From positions 1 through 46,537 of the forward strand of contig JAUVXZ010000003.1 in NCBI GenBank assembly GCA_030603345.1: a stretch of DNA of 46,537 nucleotides, written 5' to 3'. Position numbers and translations under genes: made by a program. Position 1 is the first letter of the stretch. Each line of letters begins with the position of its first letter. The DNA comes from Pseudomonadota bacterium (GTDB lineage: Bacteria > Desulfobacterota > DSM-4660 > Desulfatiglandales > B25-G16). The notes under the pieces are model-generated. The model was not told the origin of the DNA, did not search any database, and saw only the letters and a program-made list of their open reading frames with translations. Positions 1 through 9,865 of this stretch are shown piece by piece.

Positions 1-339
1 TGTAGAAGGACCTCCCCTTTGAATATTGACAATTACACAGGGGGTCTCGGTCATTACAGCAAAACCGATAGCCTCCTGCTTGAGGGAAAACCCCGGTCCG
101 CTTGTTGCTGTCATAACCTTTTTTCCAGTAAGAGAGGCCCCGACTATCGCGCACATGGAAGAGAGCTCATCTTCCATTTGGATAAACTTCCCTCGCTTTG
201 CCGGTAGCCGATACGAGAGCGATTCCGCAATTTCTGTAGAAGGAGTAATAGGGTAGCCTGCAAAAAAATCAAGACCTGCATACAGGGCTCCCTCTACACA
301 GGCTTCGTTACCTTGAACAAAGAGGATATTGTTTTTCAT
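1..339 (-). CDS. korA: 2-oxoacid (2-oxoglutarate-type):ferredoxin oxidoreductase subunit alpha, partial (runs off window start)
   Basis: Reverse-strand translation from ATG at 339: MKNNILFVQGNEACVEGALYAGLDFFAGYPITPSTEIAESLSYRLP..., the GYPITPSTEIAE motif of OFOR alpha subunits; open to position 1. Confidence 0.85.
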   Translation of the reverse strand, partial: MKNNILFVQGNEACVEGALYAGLDFFAGYPITPSTEIAESLSYRLPAKRGKFIQMEDELSSMCAIVGASLTGKKVMTATSGPGFSLKQEAIGFAVMTETPCVIVNIQRGGPST

Positions 340-443
340 TTACCAAATGCCTTATTTGATTTAGCCACAAACACACGAAGTCACTGGGTTCAATTTTCAA
401 TTGTTTGTGACTTGCCCCGCCCCGTTCCGGGTCGGGGGTGACC

Positions 444-653
444 CTATTGAAGTTCTATTGCAAGATCAGGGCAGCGAAGCTCGCACATTCCGCAGCCATT
501 ACATTTATCCGGATAGGCAAGGTTAGCCTTTTCCATTTCATCCAAAGCCAGGGCATCTTCAGGACAAAACTCCACACAGATGCCACATCCTTTACACCAT
601 TGCCTGTTGATAACAGGCATGCCTTTCTTTTTTTTGGCCATTATATTGGTCAT
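444..653 (-). CDS. korD: 4Fe-4S ferredoxin / KorD-like delta subunit
   Basis: 69 aa with two CxxCxxC..CP motifs (CKGCGICVEFCP, CNGCGMCELRCP), directly upstream of korA. Confidence 0.85.
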   Translation of the reverse strand: MTNIMAKKKKGMPVINRQWCKGCGICVEFCPEDALALDEMEKANLAYPDKCNGCGMCELRCPDLAIELQ

Positions 654-693
654 TTGTAATACTGATCTTTTATGTCAAGCGGTTTGGTGAGAT

Positions 694-774
694 ATAGGGG
701 GAGGGTAGCCACTTGCGATATGGCTTTCGGTGGATTTTCTCTCGCGCGGCAAGCAGCGAAACACCTCCCCCTAT
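694..774. repeat. Inverted repeat: 11-bp perfect arms (ATAGGGGGAGG / CCTCCCCCTAT) around a 59-nt loop
   Basis: Arms read directly at 694-704 and 764-774; inner AGCCA...TGGCT hairpin. Confidence 0.6.
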
Positions 775-832
775 GTTGTTGTTTCTCCAGGCCGGACTCT
801 GAGTATGGCCGGTGATCTTCAAGCTGATACGT

Positions 833-2008
833 CTACTTGAGGACGAATTCTCCACCCGCGACAACCAGGGTCATCACGCCGCCTTTCCCATCACCGACTT
901 CGTCCATGGTGGTGACGCCGGAGATCCCCGGATAGTTCGTCAGCTTTTCCCAACCCTTGCGGATCTTCTCCCGGTCCTTCTGCAGGTCTCCAGGCTTGTT
1001 GGTTACGCCCTCCTCTTCCATGATCTTCTTGATGATGTACATATTATCGTATGAACGTGGCCCACTATAGGGCGGCATCCTACCACCGGGGGAACGACTG
1101 GTGAACTCCTTGAGAAACTTCACCATTCTTGGGTCCGGGTTTCCTACGATCCATGCTGCTGTGGAACCATAATAGCCTTCCACAGCATCCCCCCCGATCT
1201 CGATAAGCCCAGGAGTGCTGTTACAGGCCCCTCCAATGGGCATGGCCTTGATTCCCTGGCGGCGGGCCTCGATCATGAGCTTTGCACCTTGTTCATAGCA
1301 GCTCCCAATGCCGATTCCATCCGGGTTGAGCGCCTTGATCTCAGTCATATAGGGTGAGAAGTCCAAGGTCTGGGTCTGGAAGGTATACATCTTTAGTAGC
1401 TTGATGCCGTATTTCTCGAAGAGGACTGGCAGGATCTTTTTTCCCTCCACCGTGGACACGGCATCTTCGGAATTGTAGAGAATCACCGCAGTTTTGATGT
1501 TGTATTTTTCCTTCCATTTCCTTACCGCAGGGTCGAGCTGCTTATCACTTGTCAGGGTATTCCTGAACCCCCAAGGACTCAGGGCGGACAGCCCCGGTTT
1601 GGACGAGCAGAAGGAGACAAGGACCAGCTTCAGCCTGTCGAGCTTTGGGAAGATGACCTCGCATATGGAACTCTGACAGGGCCCATTGACCACAAGAACC
1701 TTATCTTGACTCACGAGCTTGTTTGCAATTGGGATGGCAGGGCCGGCCTTACATGCTGCGTCGTACCAGGTGACCTCTATCGGAACCCCTCCGATTCCAC
1801 CTGCTGCATTGATCTCCTCAACGGCGATATCTCCGCCTATCTTCGCGGCCATGCCCCACTCGGCACAAACCCCGGAGATTGAATAAATGGCGCCGATCTT
1901 GACCTTTTTGCCGTATAGCTTTGCGGCCTGGGAAGGCGAGGCCAAAATCAGGCCGAGCACCAAAAAACATGCCACTAACATAATGGGTACAAAGTATCTC
2001 CTTTTCAT
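833..2008 (-). CDS. ABC transporter substrate-binding protein, branched-chain amino acid (HAAT) type
   Basis: Signal peptide then KVKIGAIYSISGVCAEWGMAAKIGGDIAVEEINAAGG; periplasmic-binding protein family 6 pattern; follows livF/G/M/H. Confidence 0.9.
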   Translation of the reverse strand: MKRRYFVPIMLVACFLVLGLILASPSQAAKLYGKKVKIGAIYSISGVCAEWGMAAKIGGDIAVEEINAAGGIGGVPIEVTWYDAACKAGPAIPIANKLVSQDKVLVVNGPCQSSICEVIFPKLDRLKLVLVSFCSSKPGLSALSPWGFRNTLTSDKQLDPAVRKWKEKYNIKTAVILYNSEDAVSTVEGKKILPVLFEKYGIKLLKMYTFQTQTLDFSPYMTEIKALNPDGIGIGSCYEQGAKLMIEARRQGIKAMPIGGACNSTPGLIEIGGDAVEGYYGSTAAWIVGNPDPRMVKFLKEFTSRSPGGRMPPYSGPRSYDNMYIIKKIMEEEGVTNKPGDLQKDREKIRKGWEKLTNYPGISGVTTMDEVGDGKGGVMTLVVAGGEFVLK

Positions 2009-2149
2009 TGTTGAATCCTCCTTTGTGGTTAAAGTGAAATCATTTAGCCTACAGACCTCTTGTTATTATCACCTCCTTTGCCTTATAGAATGAGTTGTGC
2101 GAACCATGATCTCTAAGATATCCCTTTGTCTCTGGTCAGGTCCAAAAGG

Positions 2150-2878
2150 TTATGTCTCTACGGTTCGCGCAGATTTACCCAGGTAGGCCCTTTGGACCTC
2201 TTCGTTGTTGCGCAACGCCTGACTCTCCCCCTCAAGGACAATGCGTCCGGTCTCCAGCACATATCCGCGATCTGCCACGCCTAGGGCCTGGTTGGCATTC
2301 TGTTCAACGAGGAGGATCGTATAGCCATCCTTCTCACGAAGTTCATGGATCGTCTCGAACACGAACTCCACAAAGGTTGGGGAAAGCCCCAGGGAGGGCT
2401 CATCCATGAGGAGTAACCGCGGCTTTGCCAACAGGGCGCGGCCAATGGCCAGCATCTGTTGCTCACCCCCTGAAAGGGTTCCGGCATTTTGGCCCAGCCG
2501 CTCTTTAAGCCGAGGGAATTTCTCAAAAACCCGCTCCAGATCTCGTATGATCCCATCCTTGTCGGAACGTAGGTAGGCCCCCATGTCCAGATTCTCCTTG
2601 ACGGTCATGCGAGATATGATCCCCCGACCCTCCGGTACCTGAACGATTCCTATCCTTACGATCGAGTGGGGCTTCTTTCCGTCGATCTTCTGGCCTTGAA
2701 AGAGGATGTGGCCCTTTTTTGGCCTCAGGGTCCCAGATATGGTCCTCAAGAGCGTGCTCTTTCCAGCTCCATTGGCCCCGATAAGGACCACCACCTCACC
2801 TTTCTCCACCTTGATGTCCACGCCGTGGACGGCGAGACCCTTTTCGTATCCAGAGGAGACGTTCTCTATAGACAGCAT
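2150..2878 (-). CDS. livF: HAAT ABC transporter ATP-binding protein LivF
   Basis: Walker A GANGAGKST, LSGGEQQMLAIGRAL, LLLMDEPSLGLSP. Confidence 0.92.
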   Translation of the reverse strand: MLSIENVSSGYEKGLAVHGVDIKVEKGEVVVLIGANGAGKSTLLRTISGTLRPKKGHILFQGQKIDGKKPHSIVRIGIVQVPEGRGIISRMTVKENLDMGAYLRSDKDGIIRDLERVFEKFPRLKERLGQNAGTLSGGEQQMLAIGRALLAKPRLLLMDEPSLGLSPTFVEFVFETIHELREKDGYTILLVEQNANQALGVADRGYVLETGRIVLEGESQALRNNEEVQRAYLGKSARTVET

Positions 2879-2883
2879 CTTGG

Positions 2884-3642
2884 TTACCTCTTCCCCAGGT
2901 AGGCCTCGATTACCGCAGGGTTTTCCTGGATCTCAGCAGGAGTCCCTTCGGCGATCTTGCCCCCAAAGTTCAGAACCGAAATGACATCAGACATTCCCAT
3001 CACCAATTCCATATTATGCTCGACTAAAAAGACTGTTTTGCCCATCTGGTTGATCTTTAAGATAAGTAAATTGAGTTCCTCGGTCTCATGGGGATTCATG
3101 CCTGACGCAGGTTCGTCGAGAAGGAGCAAATCAGGCTCCAGGGCAAGGGCTCTGGCGATCTCAACCAGTCTTTGGTCTGCATGAGGGAGGTTGGAGGCGA
3201 TATCATCTGCCTGGTGGGGGAGACCAACGAACTCCAGCCACTTCAAAGCGTTTTCGCGGGTGACCTTCTCTTCCTCCGGCTCCCCAATCGAAAACCTGAA
3301 GAAGGTCTTCAAAAGGCCCGCCTTGGTCTTGCAGTGGCTCCCCAGCATCACGTTCTCCAAAACAGTCATGAAACCAAAGAGACGGACAATCTGAAAGGTT
3401 CTGCCAATTCCAAGCTTGGTTCGCAGATAGGGTTTTACGCCGTCAATACGGGTTCCCTTGAAGCGAATCTCTCCTCGAGTCACATGGTACATCCCGCTGA
3501 TCAGGTTGAACAGGGTGGTCTTCCCTGCTCCATTCGGACCGATGAGGGCATGTATTTTCTTCTCCTGCACATCCATTCCAACATTGGAGAGGGCGCAGAA
3601 TCCATTGAAGTGTTTCACTACGTCCCTGATCTCAAGGATCAT
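2884..3642 (-). CDS. livG: HAAT ABC transporter ATP-binding protein LivG
   Basis: Walker A GPNGAGKTT; LLLLDEPASGMNPHET; LivG-type GRTFQIVRLF. Confidence 0.92.
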   Translation of the reverse strand: MILEIRDVVKHFNGFCALSNVGMDVQEKKIHALIGPNGAGKTTLFNLISGMYHVTRGEIRFKGTRIDGVKPYLRTKLGIGRTFQIVRLFGFMTVLENVMLGSHCKTKAGLLKTFFRFSIGEPEEEKVTRENALKWLEFVGLPHQADDIASNLPHADQRLVEIARALALEPDLLLLDEPASGMNPHETEELNLLILKINQMGKTVFLVEHNMELVMGMSDVISVLNFGGKIAEGTPAEIQENPAVIEAYLGKR

Positions 3643-3698
3643 CTTGCCTCCAGATCAAAACCATCTATCATCACTTGATTCACATGGCCTGAGGACTC

Positions 3699-4556
3699 TC
3701 AGGCCCACTCCTTGCCAAGGGCATTTCGGAAAAGTCTGTCTAATGCCCGTACTGTATCTAACCCTATGACGCCCTGGGGTCTGATGATCATCATGACGAT
3801 CAGAAGGGCTCCATACAACTCCATTCGCCACTCCTGGATAGCTCGAAGGAATTCCGGTATAAAGGTAAGGGCTAGCGCCCCGAATATTGGTCCCCAGAAT
3901 ATCTGAATCCCTCCAAAGATCGTGAATATGAGAAACTCAATGGCATGCATGATATCAAACATGAGAGGTTCGACATATTCCTGATAATGGGCGAAGATAC
4001 CCCCCCCAATGCCAGCCATAAAAGCCCCGACGGAGAAGGCGAGAAGCTTAGCAGAGACAATGTTCACCCCGATGATCTCGGCAGCGTCCTCGTCGCTTCC
4101 GACAGCCTGGAAGGCCCTTCCCATCCGAGACCTGCGTAACCGACTGAAAAAGATGATCAATATGAGCACCATCCCGTAAGCATAGAGCAAAGTGTATTTT
4201 TGATACGGGATACCTGGGAATCCTTCAGCCGCTCCGGTATATTTCAGGTTGATGGCGACCACCCTGACAATCTCACCGAACCCCAGGGTCAAAAGCAGCA
4301 AATAGATCCCTTTGATCCGAAGGGCCGGCAAACCCAGAATGAGGCCCACGATCCCGGCAAATATCCCCCCTAGTAAGACAGCGGGAACATAGGGGATCCC
4401 CCATTTCACTGTGCAAATCGCCGACACATACGCCCCAATGGCCATGAACCCGGCTTGACCCAGGGATATCTGGCCGGTCATGAAAGGCATATAGAAGCTC
4501 AGGGCCATAATGATGTAGATACCCGCAATAGTCGCTACTGAAATCAGGTAATCCAA
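3699..4556 (-). CDS. livM: HAAT ABC transporter permease LivM
   Basis: Multi-TM; SLGQAGFMAIGAYVSA and LRIKGIYLLLLTLGFGEIVR motifs. Confidence 0.9.
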   Translation of the reverse strand: MDYLISVATIAGIYIIMALSFYMPFMTGQISLGQAGFMAIGAYVSAICTVKWGIPYVPAVLLGGIFAGIVGLILGLPALRIKGIYLLLLTLGFGEIVRVVAINLKYTGAAEGFPGIPYQKYTLLYAYGMVLILIIFFSRLRRSRMGRAFQAVGSDEDAAEIIGVNIVSAKLLAFSVGAFMAGIGGGIFAHYQEYVEPLMFDIMHAIEFLIFTIFGGIQIFWGPIFGALALTFIPEFLRAIQEWRMELYGALLIVMMIIRPQGVIGLDTVRALDRLFRNALGKEWA

Positions 4557-4566
4557 GACATTCCCC

Positions 4567-5442
4567 CTAACCCTGGGTTACACGCGTTCCAAAAAGCCCA
4601 GTAGGTTTGAATATGAGGATAATAATCATAATCCCGAAGGAAAAGATATCCTGTAAATTGATCTCTGTAGGAAGAAGGACAATGCTGAACACCTCTGCCA
4701 TCCCCAGGATCAATCCCCCAATCATTGCTCCCACCACATTTCCCAGCCCGCCAATGAGCATCACCACAAGTCCTTTCAGCGCAAAGGTAAGCCCGATGAA
4801 AGGGGTAATGGCATGGAAGACAATGCCGATCATCACGCCGGCAGTGCCTGCCAAAGCCGAGGCAATCCCAAAGGTGAGCAGGACAATCCAATCCACATTT
4901 ACCCCGAGCAAGCCTGCGGTAGTGTGGCTTTCAGCAACGGTCCTCATGGCCTTACCGACCTTTGTCTTTGTGATAAAGAAATAGAGGACTACCATCAGGA
5001 ACAGGGAGACTCCCAGTATCAGGATATTTGTAGAGCTGATCAAAAGGGGGCCCACCTTGTAATTGACGGTCTCTATGGCCTCGGGAAAGCGCGTTCCGTA
5101 TCCTCCGAAGAGCTTGACAGCCAGGTTTTGGAGGATGATCGTGACCCCAATGGTACTCAAAAGCGGTGCCAGGTGAAAATCCTTCTTGAGGGGCCTGATA
5201 GCCAGGACATCGATGATAATTCCGAGCACACCGGTTGCCACCATGGCCAGGGGAAGGGCAATGTAAAGGGGTAGACCACTCCACATGATGATATAGAGCC
5301 CCATAAAGGCACCGGCCATCAGAACCTCTCCGTGGGCAAAATGTAGAAGCCCGAGCACCCCGAATATCAAGGTGTAGCCGATTGCCACAAGGGAATACGT
5401 GGCCCCCAGCATAAGGCCATTGATCAACTGTTGAAGGATCAT
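4567..5442 (-). CDS. livH: HAAT ABC transporter permease LivH
   Basis: QLINGLMLGATYSLVAIGYTLIFGVLGLLHFAHGEVLM motif. Confidence 0.9.
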   Translation of the reverse strand: MILQQLINGLMLGATYSLVAIGYTLIFGVLGLLHFAHGEVLMAGAFMGLYIIMWSGLPLYIALPLAMVATGVLGIIIDVLAIRPLKKDFHLAPLLSTIGVTIILQNLAVKLFGGYGTRFPEAIETVNYKVGPLLISSTNILILGVSLFLMVVLYFFITKTKVGKAMRTVAESHTTAGLLGVNVDWIVLLTFGIASALAGTAGVMIGIVFHAITPFIGLTFALKGLVVMLIGGLGNVVGAMIGGLILGMAEVFSIVLLPTEINLQDIFSFGIMIIILIFKPTGLFGTRVTQG

Positions 5443-5918
5443 TTTCCTCTCATTTTTGGTGCTGCGGCGATTACGGCATCGATTATCTGCTTATATCCCG
5501 TACAACGACACAATACCCCTGCAATGGCCAGCCTGACCTCTTCCTCGGTAGGATCTGGATTGTCTCTTAACAATTCATAAGCAACCATCAGCATGCCAGG
5601 GGTACAGAATCCGCACTGAAGGGCATGATGCTCCCGAAAAGCCTCCTGCAGGGGATGTAACTTCCCATCCCCTGCAAGACCCTCCACGGTCATGATTTCA
5701 GCTCCATCGGCCTGAACAGCGAACATCAGACATGAGCGGATCGATCTCCCGTTAAATAAGACCGTACAGGCACCACAGAACCCGTGTTCGCATCCAACAT
5801 GGGTTCCGATGAGTTCCAGATCGTCCCTTAAAAAATCCACAAGGAGCCTCTTTGGGTCTACCTCCCTCTCGTATTCCACCCCATTTACCTTCACCGTAAT
5901 GCGACGACGTCCTGCCAT
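5439..5918 (-). CDS. (2Fe-2S)-binding small subunit of molybdenum hydroxylase (CoxS/XdhC-type)
   Basis: CEHGFCGACTVL and CGFCTPGM...CRCTGY 2Fe-2S motifs; start chosen at MAGRRRITVKVNG, internal to the listed ORF; ATGA overlap with livH. Confidence 0.92.
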   Translation of the reverse strand: MAGRRRITVKVNGVEYEREVDPKRLLVDFLRDDLELIGTHVGCEHGFCGACTVLFNGRSIRSCLMFAVQADGAEIMTVEGLAGDGKLHPLQEAFREHHALQCGFCTPGMLMVAYELLRDNPDPTEEEVRLAIAGVLCRCTGYKQIIDAVIAAAPKMRGK

Positions 5919-5922
5919 ATGA

Positions 5923-6795
5923 TTAACCTCCCTTTGCCCTGTTCCGTGCCTCTGCGAGTCCTCTTTGGACAAAAACCCTTGTCATATCCCTCCGGTATTC
6001 GGCAGAGGCATGGTAATCCGATTCGGGATCCGCAGCCTCTGCGGCCTTTTGTCCTGCTTTCTCAATCAATGCATCGGTGATCACCTGACCAGCCAGGATC
6101 TCTTCTGCCTCTTCTGCCCGGATAGAGGTGGGACCAACTCCTCCCAAGCAGATGCGTGCCTCTTTGCAGACACCCCCTTTCCCCATAAAGAGGATGGATG
6201 CCACTGCCACAATGTAGAAGTCACCGCGACGGCGGGTCAATTCCACAAAGGACCAGCCTGTTTTCTGAGGAAGGACTGGAATTCTCACCTCCACCAAGAT
6301 CTCCGAAGGTTCCAAGGAGGTTGTCAAGTAGCTCAAGAAAAACTCTTCAGGCTCCAAGGTTCTCTCACCAGAAGGCCCGACGACCTTCATCTTTGCATCC
6401 AAACCATAGATGGCGACAGGGATCTCTGCAGCAGGGTCGGCGTGAACCAGGCTTCCCCCAATAGTCCCCCGGGTCCGAATGGATGCGTGCCCAATAAGAG
6501 AGATCGCTTCCGCCAATATGGGACACTTTTCTTGCACCAATGGGGACAACTCCACGTCTCTCTCTCGAGTCAGGGCACCGATAACGATTTCATCATCTTC
6601 TTGTCTAATGTAGTCGAGTTCCTTGATCCCATTAATATCGATCAGCACCTCCGGCTGGGCAACCCTGAAGTTCATCATGGGCACGAGGCTCTGACCGCCC
6701 GCAATGATCTTGGCTTCATCTTCGTACCGCTCCAACAGGCTAATTGCCTCTGCCACAGTGCTGGCGGTAAAATATTCAAAGGCACTTGGTTTCAT
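5923..6795 (-). CDS. FAD-binding medium subunit of molybdenum hydroxylase (CoxM-type)
   Basis: AGGQSLVPMMNFR and TIGGSLVHADPAAE motifs of FAD_binding_5. Confidence 0.92.
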   Translation of the reverse strand: MKPSAFEYFTASTVAEAISLLERYEDEAKIIAGGQSLVPMMNFRVAQPEVLIDINGIKELDYIRQEDDEIVIGALTRERDVELSPLVQEKCPILAEAISLIGHASIRTRGTIGGSLVHADPAAEIPVAIYGLDAKMKVVGPSGERTLEPEEFFLSYLTTSLEPSEILVEVRIPVLPQKTGWSFVELTRRRGDFYIVAVASILFMGKGGVCKEARICLGGVGPTSIRAEEAEEILAGQVITDALIEKAGQKAAEAADPESDYHASAEYRRDMTRVFVQRGLAEARNRAKGG

Positions 6796-6810
6796 ATCCT
6801 CTCTCCTATC

Positions 6811-7254
6811 TCACTGTTGGGATTTCAGCTCCTTTGCCATTTTCTTGAAGAACTGACCCGCCATCATCTTGGCTATCCCTCCGATCATCCTCTGGCCGAT
6901 CCCTGCTATCAGTCCTCCTACCTGCATGTCACCCTGATAGGATACAATGGTATGCTGGCCCTCCTGGGAAAACTCAATGGTGGCCTCTCCTTTTACAAAG
7001 CCAGGGTTTCCGCTCCCCTCGCCAAGCAGACGGTACCGGTTGGGGGGCTCAGGATCAACCACCTCTACCTTTCCCGTGTATGTCCCCTTGATGGCGGCAA
7101 TCCCTATCTTCAGCAAGACGTCATATTTTCCCGGCTCTCGTTCCTCCATTTTCTCACATCCCGGGATGGCCTTCTCAAGATTCTTTTGATCCATGAAGAG
7201 ATCCCATATCTGCTCTTGAGATGCCAGAAATTTATATTTTCCTTCAATCTTCAT
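6811..7254 (-). CDS. CoxG-like SRPBCC family protein
   Basis: 147 aa, MKIEGKYKFLASQEQIWDLFMDQKNLEKAIPGCEKME; next to hydroxylase subunits. Confidence 0.88.
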   Translation of the reverse strand: MKIEGKYKFLASQEQIWDLFMDQKNLEKAIPGCEKMEEREPGKYDVLLKIGIAAIKGTYTGKVEVVDPEPPNRYRLLGEGSGNPGFVKGEATIEFSQEGQHTIVSYQGDMQVGGLIAGIGQRMIGGIAKMMAGQFFKKMAKELKSQQ

Positions 7255-7277
7255 GATAATCTCCTTTGGCTGCTAAA

Positions 7278-9719
7278 TTATCTCTTCTTCTTTGCCTTCT
7301 GGATCAGGTGCCAGATCTTATTCGGGCTTAGAGGAAGCTCGCTTATGGTCACCCCTAAGGGAGCCAGGGCATCCGCAATGGCATTCCCAATGCAGGCTGG
7401 TACGGACATGCACGAGCTTTCCCCCGCTCCCTTTGAGCCAAGGGCCGTGATGGGCGAAGGGATTTCCACATGCCCGATATCGATCTTCGGGACCTCCATT
7501 GCCGTTGGAACCAGGTAATCCTGAAAGGATGCGGTTATGCACTGACCATTTTCGTCATAGGCCCACTCCTCGTAAAGGCTCCCCCCAAGACCGTGAGCAC
7601 AGCTTCCCATAACCTGGCCTTCGAGGAGCGCGGGGTTTAGGATGGTCCCCGCATCGTGCACGCTGGCCCATTTGAGAATCTTGACTTCCCCTGTTTCGGG
7701 ATCCACTTCCACCACGATCGCCTCCGCCATAAATCCATAGGTGTTGGAAGAATTCACACGGTCTAATTCATCCGGTGGCTGGGAGGTGGGCATGGTATAA
7801 AGGCAAGTCTCATAGAGACCGGCATCCATCCCTTCGGGTAGTGCAGCCTGATTCCAATGGGCGGTACCTGCTACGTGTCTCATTTGCATGGACTTGTCCG
7901 GAGAGCCCTTTACGCAGATCTTTCCCTCCTGTATCTCCAGCTCCTTCACGTTGGCCTCCAGCAGGTGGGCGGCGATCTTTAGCATCTTTTCCGTTAATCT
8001 GCGGGCAGCAGTAACGACTGCAGTAGTTACTACCGAGGAAAAGCGGCTGGAGTAACTGCCGGTTGTGATGCTATAGACCCGATCATGGGTGTCAACCACG
8101 TTGCTGACTGTTACATCGTCTGGATGGACCCCGAGCTCATCAGCCACTATCTGGGATATAACGGTATCGTGTCCCTGTCCCTGAGGGTTGGTACACGCTA
8201 TCACATGGACCTTGCCCAAGGGATCCATCTTGATAATGACGGCCTCACCTGACCCTGACTTGGGGTGGCCTTTGGCCCTCTCCTCCGGGGTCAAAGCCAG
8301 GGTGACGTATGCGATATTGGTGACCGAGGGATCTACAACAGTAGAAAAGCCGATGCCCATGAGCCTCCCTTGCTCTCTGGCCTTCCGCTGCTCTTCCCTC
8401 ATCTTTTTATAGTCGATCTTGTCAAGGGCCATCTGGAAGACCTTCTGGTAATCCCCTGCGTCATAGATCCCTCCCGTTGCCGTAGTATAAGGGAATTGGT
8501 CTGGCTGGATGAAGTTCTTGAATCGGATCTCAGCCGTGTCCATTCCCAGTTCAGAGGCGACCAAGTCAATCATCCGCTCCAGGCTGAAATAGAGTTCCTG
8601 ACAGGTATAACCGCGGTTAGGCGCTGTGAGGCACTTGTTGGTGCCGACGACCAAGACCTCCCTATCCAGGTTCCTGATTTGATAACCCCCTGTGTGGTTT
8701 CCTGTGCTCCGGTAAGCACAGCCCGGCTCTGGTGCACGGATATATCCACCGGTGTTGTCAATGGCCTTATCCTTCAGACCCAGGATCGTTCCATCCTTTT
8801 TGACCGCTGCCTCCATATAGGTGACGCGATCGGTGCCCGTTGCGCTGGCCAGGAGGTGTTCCCTCCGGTCCTCGATCCACTTAACGGTCATGCCCGTTTT
8901 TTTGGCAGCAAGGGCGATCAAGGCGATGGAAGGATACAGCCCTGTCTTCGTACCAAAGCCTCCCCCGATGTCCGTTGGGACAATCCAGCGCATCTTGTTC
9001 TCGGGAATCCCCAAGGCAATGGCTACCAGGGAATGATTTACAAAAGGCCCTTGATAGTTGTTGTAGATCACGAACTCCTCTGAGAAAGGATTGTAGGAAG
9101 CGATGACCCCATAAGTCTCGATGGGTGTGGATCCGTATTTAGGAAAGTGAAACTTGCCCTTCACCACCAAATCCGCCTCCTTATAAGCTTTGTCCATATC
9201 ACCGTACTGAAAGAACCGGTGACTGTAAATGTTGCTGCCGATATTGTCGTGAAGGACGGGGGCCTCAGGGCTCATGGCCTCTTCGATATCCATAACCACT
9301 GGCAAGGGTTCATAGTCTACCGTGATCAAGTCCAGGGCATCCTCCGCGACATACCGGTCATCTGCGACCACAACGGCTACCGGTTCGCCCACAAAGCGAA
9401 CCTTATCAATCGCACAGCAGTAATATTTTGGTGGCACCGGGACCCCGACCGGAAAGGGGTTGGACATCTTGGCTACGTCCTCACCGGTGAGGATTCCCCT
9501 CACTCCGGGAAAATTCAATGCCTCCGAGACATTTATACCCTTGATCCAGGCATGGGGATAGGGGCTTCGGAGTGTGGCTGCATGCTTCATATCTGGCAGC
9601 CGAATGTCATCCATAAAGGTTCCCCTACCCGTCAGAAGCCGCAGGTCTTCCTTTCTTTTTAAAGGCTTACCGACCCAGTTCCTTTTCTTGTGTTCAAATG
9701 TCTTTAGGTGTTCTGGCAT
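7278..9719 (-). CDS. Xanthine dehydrogenase-family molybdopterin-binding large subunit
   Basis: WVGKPLKRKEDLRLLTGRGTFMDDIRLPDMKHAATLRSPYPHAWI; GGGFGTK; C-terminal GSKGAGESSCMS; start chosen at MPEHLKTFEHKKRNW. Confidence 0.93.
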   Translation of the reverse strand: MPEHLKTFEHKKRNWVGKPLKRKEDLRLLTGRGTFMDDIRLPDMKHAATLRSPYPHAWIKGINVSEALNFPGVRGILTGEDVAKMSNPFPVGVPVPPKYYCCAIDKVRFVGEPVAVVVADDRYVAEDALDLITVDYEPLPVVMDIEEAMSPEAPVLHDNIGSNIYSHRFFQYGDMDKAYKEADLVVKGKFHFPKYGSTPIETYGVIASYNPFSEEFVIYNNYQGPFVNHSLVAIALGIPENKMRWIVPTDIGGGFGTKTGLYPSIALIALAAKKTGMTVKWIEDRREHLLASATGTDRVTYMEAAVKKDGTILGLKDKAIDNTGGYIRAPEPGCAYRSTGNHTGGYQIRNLDREVLVVGTNKCLTAPNRGYTCQELYFSLERMIDLVASELGMDTAEIRFKNFIQPDQFPYTTATGGIYDAGDYQKVFQMALDKIDYKKMREEQRKAREQGRLMGIGFSTVVDPSVTNIAYVTLALTPEERAKGHPKSGSGEAVIIKMDPLGKVHVIACTNPQGQGHDTVISQIVADELGVHPDDVTVSNVVDTHDRVYSITTGSYSSRFSSVVTTAVVTAARRLTEKMLKIAAHLLEANVKELEIQEGKICVKGSPDKSMQMRHVAGTAHWNQAALPEGMDAGLYETCLYTMPTSQPPDELDRVNSSNTYGFMAEAIVVEVDPETGEVKILKWASVHDAGTILNPALLEGQVMGSCAHGLGGSLYEEWAYDENGQCITASFQDYLVPTAMEVPKIDIGHVEIPSPITALGSKGAGESSCMSVPACIGNAIADALAPLGVTISELPLSPNKIWHLIQKAKKKR

Positions 9720-9865
9720 GAGCTCTCTCCTTCGGTAATGTGCAGATCGTCTATCCCTTACGCCAAAAATCATTCTCATAGCGGAAGGGGGCACACAATA
9801 GCTAGAGATTCCGTTAACCTTATTGTATATTTCAATGGGCCACTAATTCAATTGGCCCCCAATTC

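Noticed and set aside
5965-7518. 517-aa plus-strand ORF
   Set aside because: Antisense shadow of the well-supported CoxM, CoxG and CoxL-type genes; translation has no family signature.
8265-9083. 272-aa plus-strand ORF
   Set aside because: Antisense to the molybdopterin subunit; cysteine/histidine-rich random-looking translation.
7278-9719. Aerobic CO dehydrogenase large subunit (coxL)
   Set aside because: Lacks the AYRCSFR-type active-site loop; context is an organic-acid catabolic cluster.
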